From Clostridia bacterium (GTDB lineage: Bacteria; Bacillota; Peptococcia; DRI-13; UBA5745): a stretch of 64,000 bases of DNA. Made by a program: the position numbers and the translations under genes. Numbering within the stretch: position 1 is the stretch's first letter; every line of letters starts with the position of its first letter. Positions 7,639 to 15,638 of this stretch are shown here, piece after piece. The notes below the pieces were generated by a model. That model saw only the letters and a program-made list of their open reading frames with translations. It did no database searches and had not been told where the DNA came from. Location: contig JAHDPO010000002.1 in the NCBI GenBank assembly GCA_018434325.1, positions 62,001 to 126,000 on the forward strand, read 5' to 3'.

Positions 7639-9432
7639 CTACTCTTTGATGACGGCGCCGAATTTGCAGCGATTCATGCATTCGCCGCACTTGATACACT
7701 TGGCCTGGTCGATGATATAAGGCTCTTTAATCTTGCCGCTGATGGCCTCGGTGGGACAATTTCTGGCGCAGAGGCTGCAGCCCTTGCATTTGCGGGCGTC
7801 GATTTTGTAAGAAAGCAGAGCCTGGCAAACACCGGCAGGGCATTTTTTGTCATAAATATGGGCTTCATATTCGTGACGGAAATGCTTAAGCGTACTGAGT
7901 ACCGGGTTGGGCGCCGTCTGGCCCAGGGCACACAGGGAAGCGTCTTTAATGGTTTCGGCTAAGGTCTCCAAATTAGTAAGATCTTCGGGGGTACCGTTGC
8001 CGGAGGTGATCTTATCTAAAATTTCCAGCATTCTCTTGGTGCCGATACGGCAAGGTGGGCATTTGCCGCAGGATTCTTCCTGGGTGAATTCCAAAAAGAA
8101 ACGGGCGATATCCACCATACAGGTATCCTCATCCATGACAATCAAGCCGCCGGAACCCATCATGGAGCCGGCTGCCGTCAGATTCTCGTAGTCGATGGGA
8201 ATATCCAGATGGGACTCGGTAAGACAACCGCCGGAAGGTCCGCCGGTTTGGGCCGCTTTGAATTTTTTGCCCTTAGGAATGCCGCCGCCGATATCATAAA
8301 TAATTGTCCGCAGGGAGGTGCCCATGGGAATCTCAATCAAACCGATATTGTTGATCTTACCGGCCAAAGCAAAAACTTTGGTGCCCTTGCTTTTTTCCGT
8401 ACCCATAGCGGCGAACCATTCCCAACCGTTGCGAATAATTTTGGGAATATTGGCCAAAGTTTCTACGTTGTTGATGACGGTGGGCTTGCCAAACAAACCG
8501 GATACCGCAGGGAAAGGCGGTCTGGGACGAGGCTCGCCCCGGCGGCCTTCGGTGGAAGCCAGAAGAGCCGTTTCCTCACCGCAGACGAAAGCGCCGGCGC
8601 CCAGGCGGATGTCAACATCAAAGTCAAAACCGGATTCGAAAATATTTTTGCCTAATAAGCCATATTCTCTGGCCTGTTTGATGGCGATCTTCAGCCGCTC
8701 GACAGCAATCGGGTATTCGGCCCGGACATAGATATAGCCTTGTGAAGCGCCGATGGCATAACCGGCGATGGCCATAGCTTCCAGCACGCTGTGAGGGTCG
8801 CCTTCCAGAACACTTCTATCCATAAAAGCGCCGGGGTCACCTTCGTCGGCATTGCAGACCACGTATTTTTGATCTGCCTGCACCGGCGCCGCAAAGCTCC
8901 ATTTCATACCTGTGGGGAAACCGGCGCCGCCGCGGCCCCGAAGGCCCGATTTTTTAATGACGTCGATAACCTCTTCCGGCTTCATTTCGTTGACACACTG
9001 AGCCAGGGCAAAATAACCGTCCTGGGCGATGTATTCCTCGATATTTTCCGGATTGATCCTGCCGCAGTTTTCCAAAGCCACACGCTTCTGATGCTTGAAA
9101 AACTCGATGTTTTCCATCTCGACGGTATCTGTGCTTTCTTTCTCATGCTGATAAAGAAGCCTTTCCACCGGGCGGCCTTTAACCAGATGCTCTTCAACGA
9201 TTTGAGCAGCATCGGAAGGCTGTACCTGACAATAAAAGGTACCTTCGGGATAAACCACCATAATGGGACCCATGTTGCAGAAACCGAAGCAGCCGGTTTC
9301 AATAACCTTTATTTCCTTATCCAAACCTCTTTTAAGGATTTCCTCATGCATATTCTGACGCAGCAGCCGGCTTTCCATGGAAGAGCAGCCGGTTCCGGCA
9401 CAGATCAAAACGTGAGCGCGATAAAAGTCCAT
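7639..9432 (-). CDS. hndC: NuoF-like hydrogenase subunit, FMN/NAD(P)-binding (HndC/HydB)
   Basis: 597 residues from ATG 9432, which has AGGAGG 9 bp upstream; a GTG further up would overlap the ribosome site. Domains in order: a thioredoxin-like [2Fe-2S] domain (residues ~5-95), the FMN/NAD(P)-binding NuoF core with GRGGAGFPTGMKW and GAGAFVCGEETALL, an SLBB segment, the [4Fe-4S] motif ESCGKCPPCRIGT, and a C-terminal two-cluster ferredoxin domain (CKGCSLCARNC, CIKCGECMNRC). It is the flavin subunit that exchanges electrons with NAD(P)H in the trimeric or tetrameric hydrogenase. Confidence 0.94.
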   Translation of the reverse strand: MDFYRAHVLICAGTGCSSMESRLLRQNMHEEILKRGLDKEIKVIETGCFGFCNMGPIMVVYPEGTFYCQVQPSDAAQIVEEHLVKGRPVERLLYQHEKESTDTVEMENIEFFKHQKRVALENCGRINPENIEEYIAQDGYFALAQCVNEMKPEEVIDVIKKSGLRGRGGAGFPTGMKWSFAAPVQADQKYVVCNADEGDPGAFMDRSVLEGDPHSVLEAMAIAGYAIGASQGYIYVRAEYPIAVERLKIAIKQAREYGLLGKNIFESGFDFDVDIRLGAGAFVCGEETALLASTEGRRGEPRPRPPFPAVSGLFGKPTVINNVETLANIPKIIRNGWEWFAAMGTEKSKGTKVFALAGKINNIGLIEIPMGTSLRTIIYDIGGGIPKGKKFKAAQTGGPSGGCLTESHLDIPIDYENLTAAGSMMGSGGLIVMDEDTCMVDIARFFLEFTQEESCGKCPPCRIGTKRMLEILDKITSGNGTPEDLTNLETLAETIKDASLCALGQTAPNPVLSTLKHFRHEYEAHIYDKKCPAGVCQALLSYKIDARKCKGCSLCARNCPTEAISGKIKEPYIIDQAKCIKCGECMNRCKFGAVIKE

Positions 9433-9465
9433 GACCTCTTTCCTCCTATTCTTCACACCCTGAAC

Positions 9466-9831
9466 TTATTTATCAAGATTAAGCAGCCACTCCTGGACCG
9501 GTTGTTTATTGATGAGATGGCGGAGAACGATGCTTTTGGCGTTTTCCGGAGTAACCTTAATATAAACATAAGGCTTTTCGCCGGGAATAGTCACGGTCAG
9601 CATGGGCTCATTGATGCACATCCCGGGACAGCCGCTTTGAACGATATGAATCTGATCCAAATTGCGGGTTTTCACTTCGTCCATGACGGCAGTCAAGACT
9701 TCTCTGGCTCCGGCGGCAATACCGCAGGTTCCCATATGAACATTGACCGTGGGCACCCCTTTTTCATTGCGGCTGACCACATCGCCCTTGTTTCTTTCTT
9801 TGATAGCTCTTAATTCTTCTATACTTTTCAT
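9466..9831 (-). CDS. hndB: Thioredoxin-like [2Fe-2S] subunit of hydrogenase (HndB)
   Basis: 121 residues from ATG 9831 (GGGAGGG upstream). A short helical N-terminus (SIEELRAIKERNKGD) is followed by a thioredoxin-like ferredoxin fold with the cysteines MGTCGIAAGA and QSGCPGMC, which can bind a [2Fe-2S] cluster. Its place between the NuoE- and NuoF-like genes matches the hndABCD order of NADP-reducing hydrogenase operons. It probably passes electrons between subunits. Confidence 0.9.
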   Translation of the reverse strand: MKSIEELRAIKERNKGDVVSRNEKGVPTVNVHMGTCGIAAGAREVLTAVMDEVKTRNLDQIHIVQSGCPGMCINEPMLTVTIPGEKPYVYIKVTPENAKSIVLRHLINKQPVQEWLLNLDK

Positions 9832-9856
9832 GACCGACCCTCCCTTTTTCTCAGAC

Positions 9857-10342
9857 TTATTCAAATTGACCGATAATGCCGGCAACGTCGTCGGTAGTCA
9901 GGCGGCCAAAGACTTTGCCATTAACATTGAGAACCGGCGCCAATCCGCAGGCGCCCAGACAACGGCAAGCCTGCAGAGTGAACTTGCCGTCTTTGGTGGT
10001 CTCCCCCACCTTTACAGACAGCTGGCGCTCAAACTCAGACAGGATGTCGCCCGCTCCCTTTACATAGCAGGCTGTGCCCAGACAGATGCTGATCTTATGC
10101 TTGCCGATAGGTTCCGTGGTAAACAGAGAATAGAAGGTAACTACGCCGTAAATTTTGCTGAGGGGAATATCCATGGCTTCCGCCAGGTAAGACTGCACAT
10201 CCTCCGGCAAATAGCCTAATGCTGTTTGGATCTGCTCAAGATTTTGGATGAGAAAAGACTCATCCTTCCCGTTCTGCTCAAGAATTTGATCGATTTTGAC
10301 AAACCGTTCATCCTTGACAACAGAACCACATTTACAACTCAT
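9857..10342 (-). CDS. hndA: NuoE-like [2Fe-2S] hydrogenase subunit (HndA/HydC)
   Basis: 161 residues. The NuoE fold is visible: an N-terminal helical part with ALGYLPEDVQSYLAEAMDIPLSKIYGVVTFYSLF, then four [2Fe-2S] ligand cysteines in CLGTACYVKGA and ACRCLGACGLAP. The start codon has GGGGG upstream. It is the first gene of the hnd operon. In bifurcating hydrogenases this subunit sits next to the flavin subunit. It is not a complex I gene, because no membrane nuo genes are nearby. Confidence 0.94.
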   Translation of the reverse strand: MSCKCGSVVKDERFVKIDQILEQNGKDESFLIQNLEQIQTALGYLPEDVQSYLAEAMDIPLSKIYGVVTFYSLFTTEPIGKHKISICLGTACYVKGAGDILSEFERQLSVKVGETTKDGKFTLQACRCLGACGLAPVLNVNGKVFGRLTTDDVAGIIGQFE

Positions 10343-10367
10343 ATTGATTGCCCCCTTTTATCCCTAA

Positions 10368-10397
10368 AATATAGTGAGTTAGAACCAATGTAGCCAA
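10368..10397 (-). promoter_or_regulatory. Possible promoter of the hnd operon
   Basis: Minus strand TTGGCT (10392-10397), 18-bp spacer, TATATT (10368-10373), about 25 bp before the hndA start. Confidence 0.4.
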
Positions 10398-10513
10398 TTA
10401 CCCTGCCTTTTAAAATATTTGCTATATATACAATTTTTTAAATACACCTGCCTCCTTTGCTGCCTCTATTTTCATCAACAAGTCACGTATACTGTTAGCT
10501 CGCGCTAATAATA

Positions 10514-10527
10514 GTGAAAAGTTTCAC
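10514..10527. promoter_or_regulatory. Inverted repeat GTGAAA-AG-TTTCAC, possible operator
   Basis: A perfect 6-bp inverted repeat in the 284-bp gap between parB and hndA. It looks like a Rex redox-repressor site, but the core is 2 bp shorter than the usual GTGAA-N6-TTCAC, so the match is only partial. Confidence 0.3.
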
Positions 10528-10626
10528 CAAAATGCTTAATCTTATAATAGCTGATTCCTGTTTCTAAAACAACCTTTCTCGCTAAAAATGATCACTTTTT
10601 CTATCTTTTTTTCTGTGCCTTTAGCG

Positions 10627-11619
10627 TTACATTGCATTTTTGCCTGCAAATAATTCCAATATGCGTTCAATATCATCCTGGGTATAATAATCAATGACAA
10701 TCTTACCGCCCTTGGCGCTCTGAATGATCTCTACTTTCGTATTGACCTTATCCCGTAAAATATGTTGTATCTCTTTTAATTCCACCGATAAGGGCTCTTT
10801 GGCAAATCGATTGTCTTTTTTTTCTGCCCCGCCCTTGTCTGCTTCTTCATCGGCCCGGTTGTCAACAGCAGCCTCCTGGGCCGGCTCATCTACGACAAGA
10901 AGGCTTGCCGGCTCTCCGGGAATCTTGATTTCCGGATTGAGGATTTGTTTGGCCCACAACTCGGCCTCCCGGGCTGTGGCCTTCTCCTCAATAAGCCGCT
11001 GGGCCAGGGCTGTGGCCTCCCCTTCTTCCAGCATAAGCAAGGGGCGGACGTGGCCGATGGTCAGCGCTCCCTCAGCCAAATGCTTGAGAATAGCCTCAGG
11101 CAAATTCAACAGCCGCATACTATTGGCAATATAAGAGCGGCTTTTCGATACCCGCTTGGCTATCTGCTCCTGCGTCTGGCCGAATTCTTCCGATAAACGC
11201 TTGTAGGCCCTGGCTTCTTCGACAGGGTCCAAGTCCTGGCGCTGGATATTTTCAATGAGGGCAATTTCCATCATTTCATGATCCGTCATTTCCCGGATCA
11301 AGGCAGGCACTTCGGCCAGGCCGGCCTGGCGGGCTGCCCGCAGCCGGCGTTCACCGGCTACCAGCTGGTAGCCCTCACCGAAGGGCCGCACTAAAATGGG
11401 TTGAACCAGGCCGTGTTCTCTGATGGATTCCGTTAGCTCTCTTAATTTATCTTCATCAAAAACCCGTCGGGGCTGATAAGGATTAATGCTGACCAATTCC
11501 AGACTAACTTTTTGCTCGCTGCCGGCAGCGGCAGCAAGACCGCTTTCTAATTCTTCTGCCTGGGGAATCAGGGCCGACAGACCTCTGCCCAATCCTCCCA
11601 TGCCTTTAGGTTTAGCCAC
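10627..11619 (-). CDS. parB: Chromosome-partitioning protein ParB (Spo0J)
   Basis: 330 residues. It has the N-terminal CTP-binding domain with GERRLRAARQAGL and ENIQRQDLDPVEEA, then the helix-turn-helix that binds parS, an acidic linker, and a C-terminal dimerisation domain. At the specificity positions it reads SRSYIANSMRLLN and IGHVRP, the ParB-like state, in contrast to the Noc paralogue. ParB loads at parS and spreads along DNA to recruit condensin and drive origin segregation with ParA. Its start overlaps the parA stop by 8 bp. Confidence 0.95.
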   Translation of the reverse strand: MAKPKGMGGLGRGLSALIPQAEELESGLAAAAGSEQKVSLELVSINPYQPRRVFDEDKLRELTESIREHGLVQPILVRPFGEGYQLVAGERRLRAARQAGLAEVPALIREMTDHEMMEIALIENIQRQDLDPVEEARAYKRLSEEFGQTQEQIAKRVSKSRSYIANSMRLLNLPEAILKHLAEGALTIGHVRPLLMLEEGEATALAQRLIEEKATAREAELWAKQILNPEIKIPGEPASLLVVDEPAQEAAVDNRADEEADKGGAEKKDNRFAKEPLSVELKEIQHILRDKVNTKVEIIQSAKGGKIVIDYYTQDDIERILELFAGKNAM

Positions 11620-12370
11620 GATTGATTACCTCCAAAGCTGCCAAGCGGTATTGTTCTGCTCCTTTAGAGCGGGGATCGTACAAATTGATCGGCAATCCGT
11701 AGCTGGGAGCTTCACTGAGCCGCACGTTGCGAGATATAGCTTGAGAAAAAGTCTTCTCTTTAAAAAAGCGGCGGACTTCCTCTGCTACCTGATTCGACAA
11801 GTTGGTTCTGGAGTCCTGCATGGTCAGCAAGGTACCGAATATTTCCAGCTTGGGGTTGAGATGCTTTTTAACCAACTCGATAGTATTCATCAGCTGGCCT
11901 AAGCCCTCCAAAGCATAATATTCACATTGGACAGGAATCAGTACTCCATCGGCAGCAGTAAGAGCATTTAAAGTTAAGAGGCCTAAAGATGGCGGGCAAT
12001 CAATAAGTATATAATCATATCCTCGGGTTTTAGCTAAAGCGTTTTTTAGCAGTTTTTCCCGGTCTACCAAAGATACCAGTTCCACTTCTGCGCCGGCCAG
12101 TTGAATAGTAGCCGGCAATAAGGTTAATCCCTCTACCGGCGTTTTTTGGCAAACCTTTTCCATGGGATATTCGTTGATCAACAGATCATAGATGCAACGC
12201 ATCCCTGGTTTTTTCTCTACTCCCAGCCCGCTGGTAGCATTACCTTGAGGGTCCATATCCACCAAAAGTGTTTTCTTGCCCTCTTCTGCCAGTGCTGCTG
12301 CCAAATTAATGGTAGAGGTGGTTTTTGCTACTCCGCCTTTTTGATTTGCGATGGCCAATACCTTTGTCAT
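11612..12370 (-). CDS. parA: Chromosome-partitioning ATPase ParA (Soj)
   Basis: 252 residues from ATG 12370 with GGAGGAG just upstream; a longer frame would read through parS. The deviant Walker A motif KGGVAKTTS, the DMDPQGNAT motif and IDCPPSLGLLTLNAL are present. It is an ATP-dependent DNA-bound sliding partner of ParB for origin segregation, and in Bacillus it also regulates DnaA. That second role normally acts on the AAA+ domain, which is the part of DnaA that is kept here. A parS site lies 10 bp before the start. Confidence 0.95.
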   Translation of the reverse strand: MTKVLAIANQKGGVAKTTSTINLAAALAEEGKKTLLVDMDPQGNATSGLGVEKKPGMRCIYDLLINEYPMEKVCQKTPVEGLTLLPATIQLAGAEVELVSLVDREKLLKNALAKTRGYDYILIDCPPSLGLLTLNALTAADGVLIPVQCEYYALEGLGQLMNTIELVKKHLNPKLEIFGTLLTMQDSRTNLSNQVAEEVRRFFKEKTFSQAISRNVRLSEAPSYGLPINLYDPRSKGAEQYRLAALEVINRG

Positions 12371-12380
12371 GACTCCTCCA

Positions 12381-12396
12381 TGTTTCACATGAAACA
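12381..12396. promoter_or_regulatory. parS site
   Basis: TGTTTCACATGAAACA matches parS (TGTTNCACGTGAAACA) with one change in the centre, and is itself a near-perfect palindrome. It sits between noc and parA, directly before the parA ribosome site, so ParB bound here could also repress parAB. No second parS was found in the window. Confidence 0.9.
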
Positions 12397-12421
12397 ATTC
12401 CGTCTTTGGCAATTCCTAAAT

Positions 12422-13303
12422 TTACTTCTTTGCTCTGGGTATAGTAATGGTCAACTGAATAAAATCATCCGTCTCCGTTTGATCCATCTTAACGTCGATG
12501 CCTGATTCTTCAATGGTGGTGACTGCCGCTTTGATCGTATTAACATAAATACGCATATCCGCAAAGATGCGGCGAATACGCGGCTGCTTTTGGGCAGGTT
12601 CTGTCTCATCATTTTCTGAGCCATCCTCATGGCCTTCGCTGATCACAACTCTGCCTTCGAGGAATTCTGTAATTAAATACTCAGAGTCCTTAACATTTAA
12701 CTCTTTTTCATAAATCTCTTTTAAAATCAATAACTGCTCTTCCGATGAGCGCAGCTTCAGCAAAGCTCTCACATGACGTTCCGTCAAAAGCTCTACCATT
12801 ATATTCTCTTTGACGATAGGATCAATTTTTAAAATTCGCAGTTTATTGGCAATGGTCGGTTGGCTTTTGCCGACTCGCGCCGCCACATCTTCTTGAGTCA
12901 AATGAAACTCTTCAATCAGCTTGCGGTAGCCCTCCGCCTCTTCAAAATAGTTTAAATCTGCCCGCTGCAAATTTTCCACTAAAGCAATCTCGGCCATTTC
13001 CCGATCCGTAAAATTGCGAAGCACTGCCGGGATGACAGCAAGCCCAGCCATCTTAGATGCCCGGAACCGGCGCTCGCCGGCCACAATCTCATACTTATCG
13101 CCTGATTGGCGCACCACAATAGGCTGGATTACACCAAGCTCGGCTATTGAGCGGCTTAGCTCCTCCAACTGAATAGGATCAAATTGCTTACGAGGCTGAT
13201 AAGGATTAACTTGCAATAAATTGAGGTCCAGGCTCAAAACTTGATCCGATGCTTCCTCGGCCTTATTTCTGCCAAAAAATTTAGAAACTGAGTCAATCGC
13301 CAA
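12422..13303 (-). CDS. noc: Nucleoid occlusion protein Noc
   Basis: 293 residues. ParB-type fold with GERRFRASKMAGL and ENLQRADLNYFEEA, an HTH and a C-terminal dimer domain. At the four positions that separate Noc from ParB specificity it has Q (KSQPTIAN), K (ANKLRI), K (RILKID) and R (TERHVR). These are exactly the Noc residues (Q/K/K/R against R/T/A/G in Caulobacter ParB). The gene position upstream of parA also fits. Noc binds NBS sites and the membrane to block division over the nucleoid. The start is a TTG with GGAGGGAG upstream. The N-terminal SVSKFFGRNK could be the membrane-binding helix. Confidence 0.93.
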   Translation of the reverse strand: MAIDSVSKFFGRNKAEEASDQVLSLDLNLLQVNPYQPRKQFDPIQLEELSRSIAELGVIQPIVVRQSGDKYEIVAGERRFRASKMAGLAVIPAVLRNFTDREMAEIALVENLQRADLNYFEEAEGYRKLIEEFHLTQEDVAARVGKSQPTIANKLRILKIDPIVKENIMVELLTERHVRALLKLRSSEEQLLILKEIYEKELNVKDSEYLITEFLEGRVVISEGHEDGSENDETEPAQKQPRIRRIFADMRIYVNTIKAAVTTIEESGIDVKMDQTETDDFIQLTITIPRAKK

Positions 13304-13459
13304 AATACTCCCTCCTTGTGTAACTATAATAAATTCGCTTCCGGCTAATCTTTTCCTGCCGATTACCCAAAAAATGAATAATAAATTCCGCCTGTCTGCC
13401 GCATGAACGATAGAAAAACGGGGAAAATAGCTATGCTACATAAAAAGGGGGGCTAAAAA

Positions 13460-13621
13460 ATGAAAAGCAAGAACGACAGCATCCGGTGTACCGTCCAGCA
13501 GTGCCAGTATCACTCCGGTCAGGAGCAGTACTGCTCTTTAGACAAAATCACAGTGGGAACCCATGAAAAAAACCCCACGATGGTGGAATGCACCGATTGC
13601 CAGAGCTTTAAGTTGAAGTAA
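13460..13621 (+). CDS. Small DUF1540 (cysteine-rich) protein
   Basis: 53 residues, too short for many gene callers. GGGGGG lies upstream of the ATG. Four cysteines (C10, C15, C25, C44, plus C47) lie in the pattern RCTVQQCQYHSGQEQYC ... VECTDCQSF, typical of DUF1540 proteins of Clostridia. These small proteins are probable metal binders of unknown role. It is followed by its own terminator. It lies between noc and the aldo/keto reductase and is a single-gene unit. Confidence 0.85.
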   Translation: MKSKNDSIRCTVQQCQYHSGQEQYCSLDKITVGTHEKNPTMVECTDCQSFKLK

Positions 13622-13627
13622 ATCTTG

Positions 13628-13667
13628 CAAAAAACTGCTTCAGGATTGCCTGAGGCAGTTTTTTTAT
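13628..13667 (+). terminator. Terminator of the DUF1540 gene
   Basis: Hairpin AACTGCTTCAGG / CCTGAGGCAGTT followed by seven T. Confidence 0.85.
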
Positions 13668-13748
13668 ACCGCTATACTATTCCATTCTATCTTAAAGCCA
13701 AAAAAGAATCCACACCTTTAGAAGCATTTATAAAAATATTTTGATCTG

Positions 13749-13757
13749 TGGTATAAT
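13749..13757 (+). promoter_or_regulatory. Extended -10 promoter of the aldo/keto reductase gene
   Basis: TGGTATAAT, about 50 bp before the start codon. No clear -35 box is seen. Confidence 0.55.
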
Positions 13758-13805
13758 ATAATTTAATTTAATAGACATTGAATAGCCATCGGAGGGAGAG
13801 CAACT

Positions 13806-14918
13806 ATGGAATATATCGATCTTGGCCAAACAGGCCTGAAAGTATCCCGTTTTGGTTTAGGCTGCATGCGGCTTCCCCAGGAGGAAGAGGAATCCATAAA
13901 AATAGTCCGCCACGCCGTCGATCATGGTATAAATTATTTGGATACCGCTTATATGTACAAAAATAACGAAGTCCTCGTCGGCAAAGCACTCCGGGATAAT
14001 TATCGTGAAAAAGTCGTCCTGGCCACAAAAAGCCCCATTTGGCACATCGAAAAGCATGAAGATTTTGAACGTTTACTTGACGAAGAACTGATGAGGCTGG
14101 GCACCGATTATATTGATGTCTATCTTCTGCACAATCTTAATCCCAAGCACTGGGAAACCGTCCAGCGTCATGACGGCTTGACTTTTCTCGATAAAATGGT
14201 GAAAAAGGGCAAAATCCGCCATAAAGGCTTCTCTATCCACAATACCTTTCCTGCTTTCAAAGAAATCCTCGACTCCTTCGATTGGGAAATGGCCCAAATC
14301 CAAATGAATATTTTGGACGAAAACCAACAGGTAACCATCGACAGCCTACCCTATGCCGCAGCAAAGGGCGTGCCGCTGGTAATTATGGAGCCCTTGCGGG
14401 GCGGTTCTATTTTAACCGATCCTCCCCGGGAGGTTCTCGATCTTATTGACAGCTTCCCCGTTAAACGCTCCCTGGCCGAATGGTGTTTCCGCTGGCTCTA
14501 CAATAGGCCGGAAATCAGCGTCATTCTCAGCGGCGTCAAATCAATAGAACAGCTGCAAGACAACCTGGCGATTTTTGAAAATAGCGCCTCCGGAGTAATG
14601 TCCGCGGAAGAGCAGGAACTGATTAAAGCTATTCAAAAAATTTTTGAAAGCCAAAAAGCCATTCCCTGCACCGACTGCAAATATTGCCTGCCTTGTCCCC
14701 AGGGTGTGAATATTCCCAAGGTATTTAATATGTTTAACCGCAATCAAATGACCAAACCCCATAATGTGCAGAAAATCGCCTACCGCTGCGAAATGATCTT
14801 CAATAAGAGCAGCGGCGATCACTGCGCAGCCTGCGGTCAATGTGAAGAAAAATGTCCTCAGAAGCTGCCGATCATGGAGCTGCTGAAGACTGCTCATGAG
14901 GAACTGCTGGAAAAGTAA
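13806..14918 (+). CDS. Aldo/keto reductase with C-terminal [4Fe-4S] domain
   Basis: 370 residues. The N-terminal 280 residues form the aldo/keto reductase barrel: LGQTGLKVSRFGLGCMRLP, the catalytic set D (YLDTAYMY), Y, K (VVLATKSP) and H (VYLLHNL). The C-terminus has a ferredoxin-like domain with CTDCKYCLPCPQGVNIP and CAACGQCEEKCPQKLPI, so up to two [4Fe-4S] clusters. This type is common in anaerobic Clostridia; the substrate is unknown. GGAGGGAG lies upstream of the ATG. It runs opposite to and converges with rsmG (21 bp apart) and splits the usual rsmG-noc neighbourhood. Confidence 0.92.
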   Translation: MEYIDLGQTGLKVSRFGLGCMRLPQEEEESIKIVRHAVDHGINYLDTAYMYKNNEVLVGKALRDNYREKVVLATKSPIWHIEKHEDFERLLDEELMRLGTDYIDVYLLHNLNPKHWETVQRHDGLTFLDKMVKKGKIRHKGFSIHNTFPAFKEILDSFDWEMAQIQMNILDENQQVTIDSLPYAAAKGVPLVIMEPLRGGSILTDPPREVLDLIDSFPVKRSLAEWCFRWLYNRPEISVILSGVKSIEQLQDNLAIFENSASGVMSAEEQELIKAIQKIFESQKAIPCTDCKYCLPCPQGVNIPKVFNMFNRNQMTKPHNVQKIAYRCEMIFNKSSGDHCAACGQCEEKCPQKLPIMELLKTAHEELLEK

Positions 14919-14939
14919 GCCGGGCCAGTTGCCTTTATT

Positions 14940-15638
14940 CTACTTAAGAGGCTGCTTAGCCGGTATACCGGGCCGCCGTGGATAAGGCTTCGGTGTGGCC
15001 GCCACTTTCTCATAAATCAAAATGCTTCGTTCCCCCTGGTCCAAAGGCAAGGAAGCCTCATAAACCTCTGCCAGTCTGCCGCCCAACAGGGCGGCTGCTT
15101 TTTTGGCCTCCTCCGCCTCTTCCCGACCGCCGGGCCCTTTATAAGCCGCCATGAAGCCTCCCACCCGCAGCAAAGGCAAACAATATTCCAATAAAACCGG
15201 CAGAGCAGCCACAGCTCTGGAAAGAGCCCAATCATAGCTCTCCCGAAAATCAGGATGCCTGCCCGCCTCCTCGGCCCGCAAATGAAAAGATCGTGTATCC
15301 TTTAGCTCAAGGCGGTCGGCCAGCTCCTGCAAAAATTTTACTCGTTTGCCCGAGGCTTCAAACATATCTAAAGCAAAGCCCTCATCCGCAATCTTCAGCG
15401 GCAATCCCGGAAAACCGGCGCCGCTGCCTACATCAGCTGCCTTACCGGCTCCCGTCCATAAAGGACTCTGGCGCAAAAGCAGGGAATCCAGAAAATGCTT
15501 GATCTCTACTTCCCCCGGCTCGGTAATAGCCGTCAGGTTTACTTGCTTATTCCAATCCAGAAGCATTTCACGGTATCCCGAGAAATCCTGCAATTGTTTT
15601 TCAGAAAAGCCTAAAGCCGGCAAATAATCAAAGGCCAT
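14940..15638 (-). CDS. rsmG: 16S rRNA (guanine-527-N7) methyltransferase RsmG (GidB)
   Basis: 232 residues from ATG 15638 (GGAGGGT upstream), overlapping the mnmG stop by 11 bp. It has NLTAITEPGEVEIKHFLDSL and the SAM-binding motif ADVGSGAGFPGLPLKI, then WALSRAVAALPVLLEYCLPLL. It methylates G527 of 16S rRNA with SAM. Its loss gives low-level streptomycin resistance in other bacteria. Coupled with mnmG and mnmE in the leftward operon. Confidence 0.95.
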   Translation of the reverse strand: MAFDYLPALGFSEKQLQDFSGYREMLLDWNKQVNLTAITEPGEVEIKHFLDSLLLRQSPLWTGAGKAADVGSGAGFPGLPLKIADEGFALDMFEASGKRVKFLQELADRLELKDTRSFHLRAEEAGRHPDFRESYDWALSRAVAALPVLLEYCLPLLRVGGFMAAYKGPGGREEAEEAKKAAALLGGRLAEVYEASLPLDQGERSILIYEKVAATPKPYPRRPGIPAKQPLK

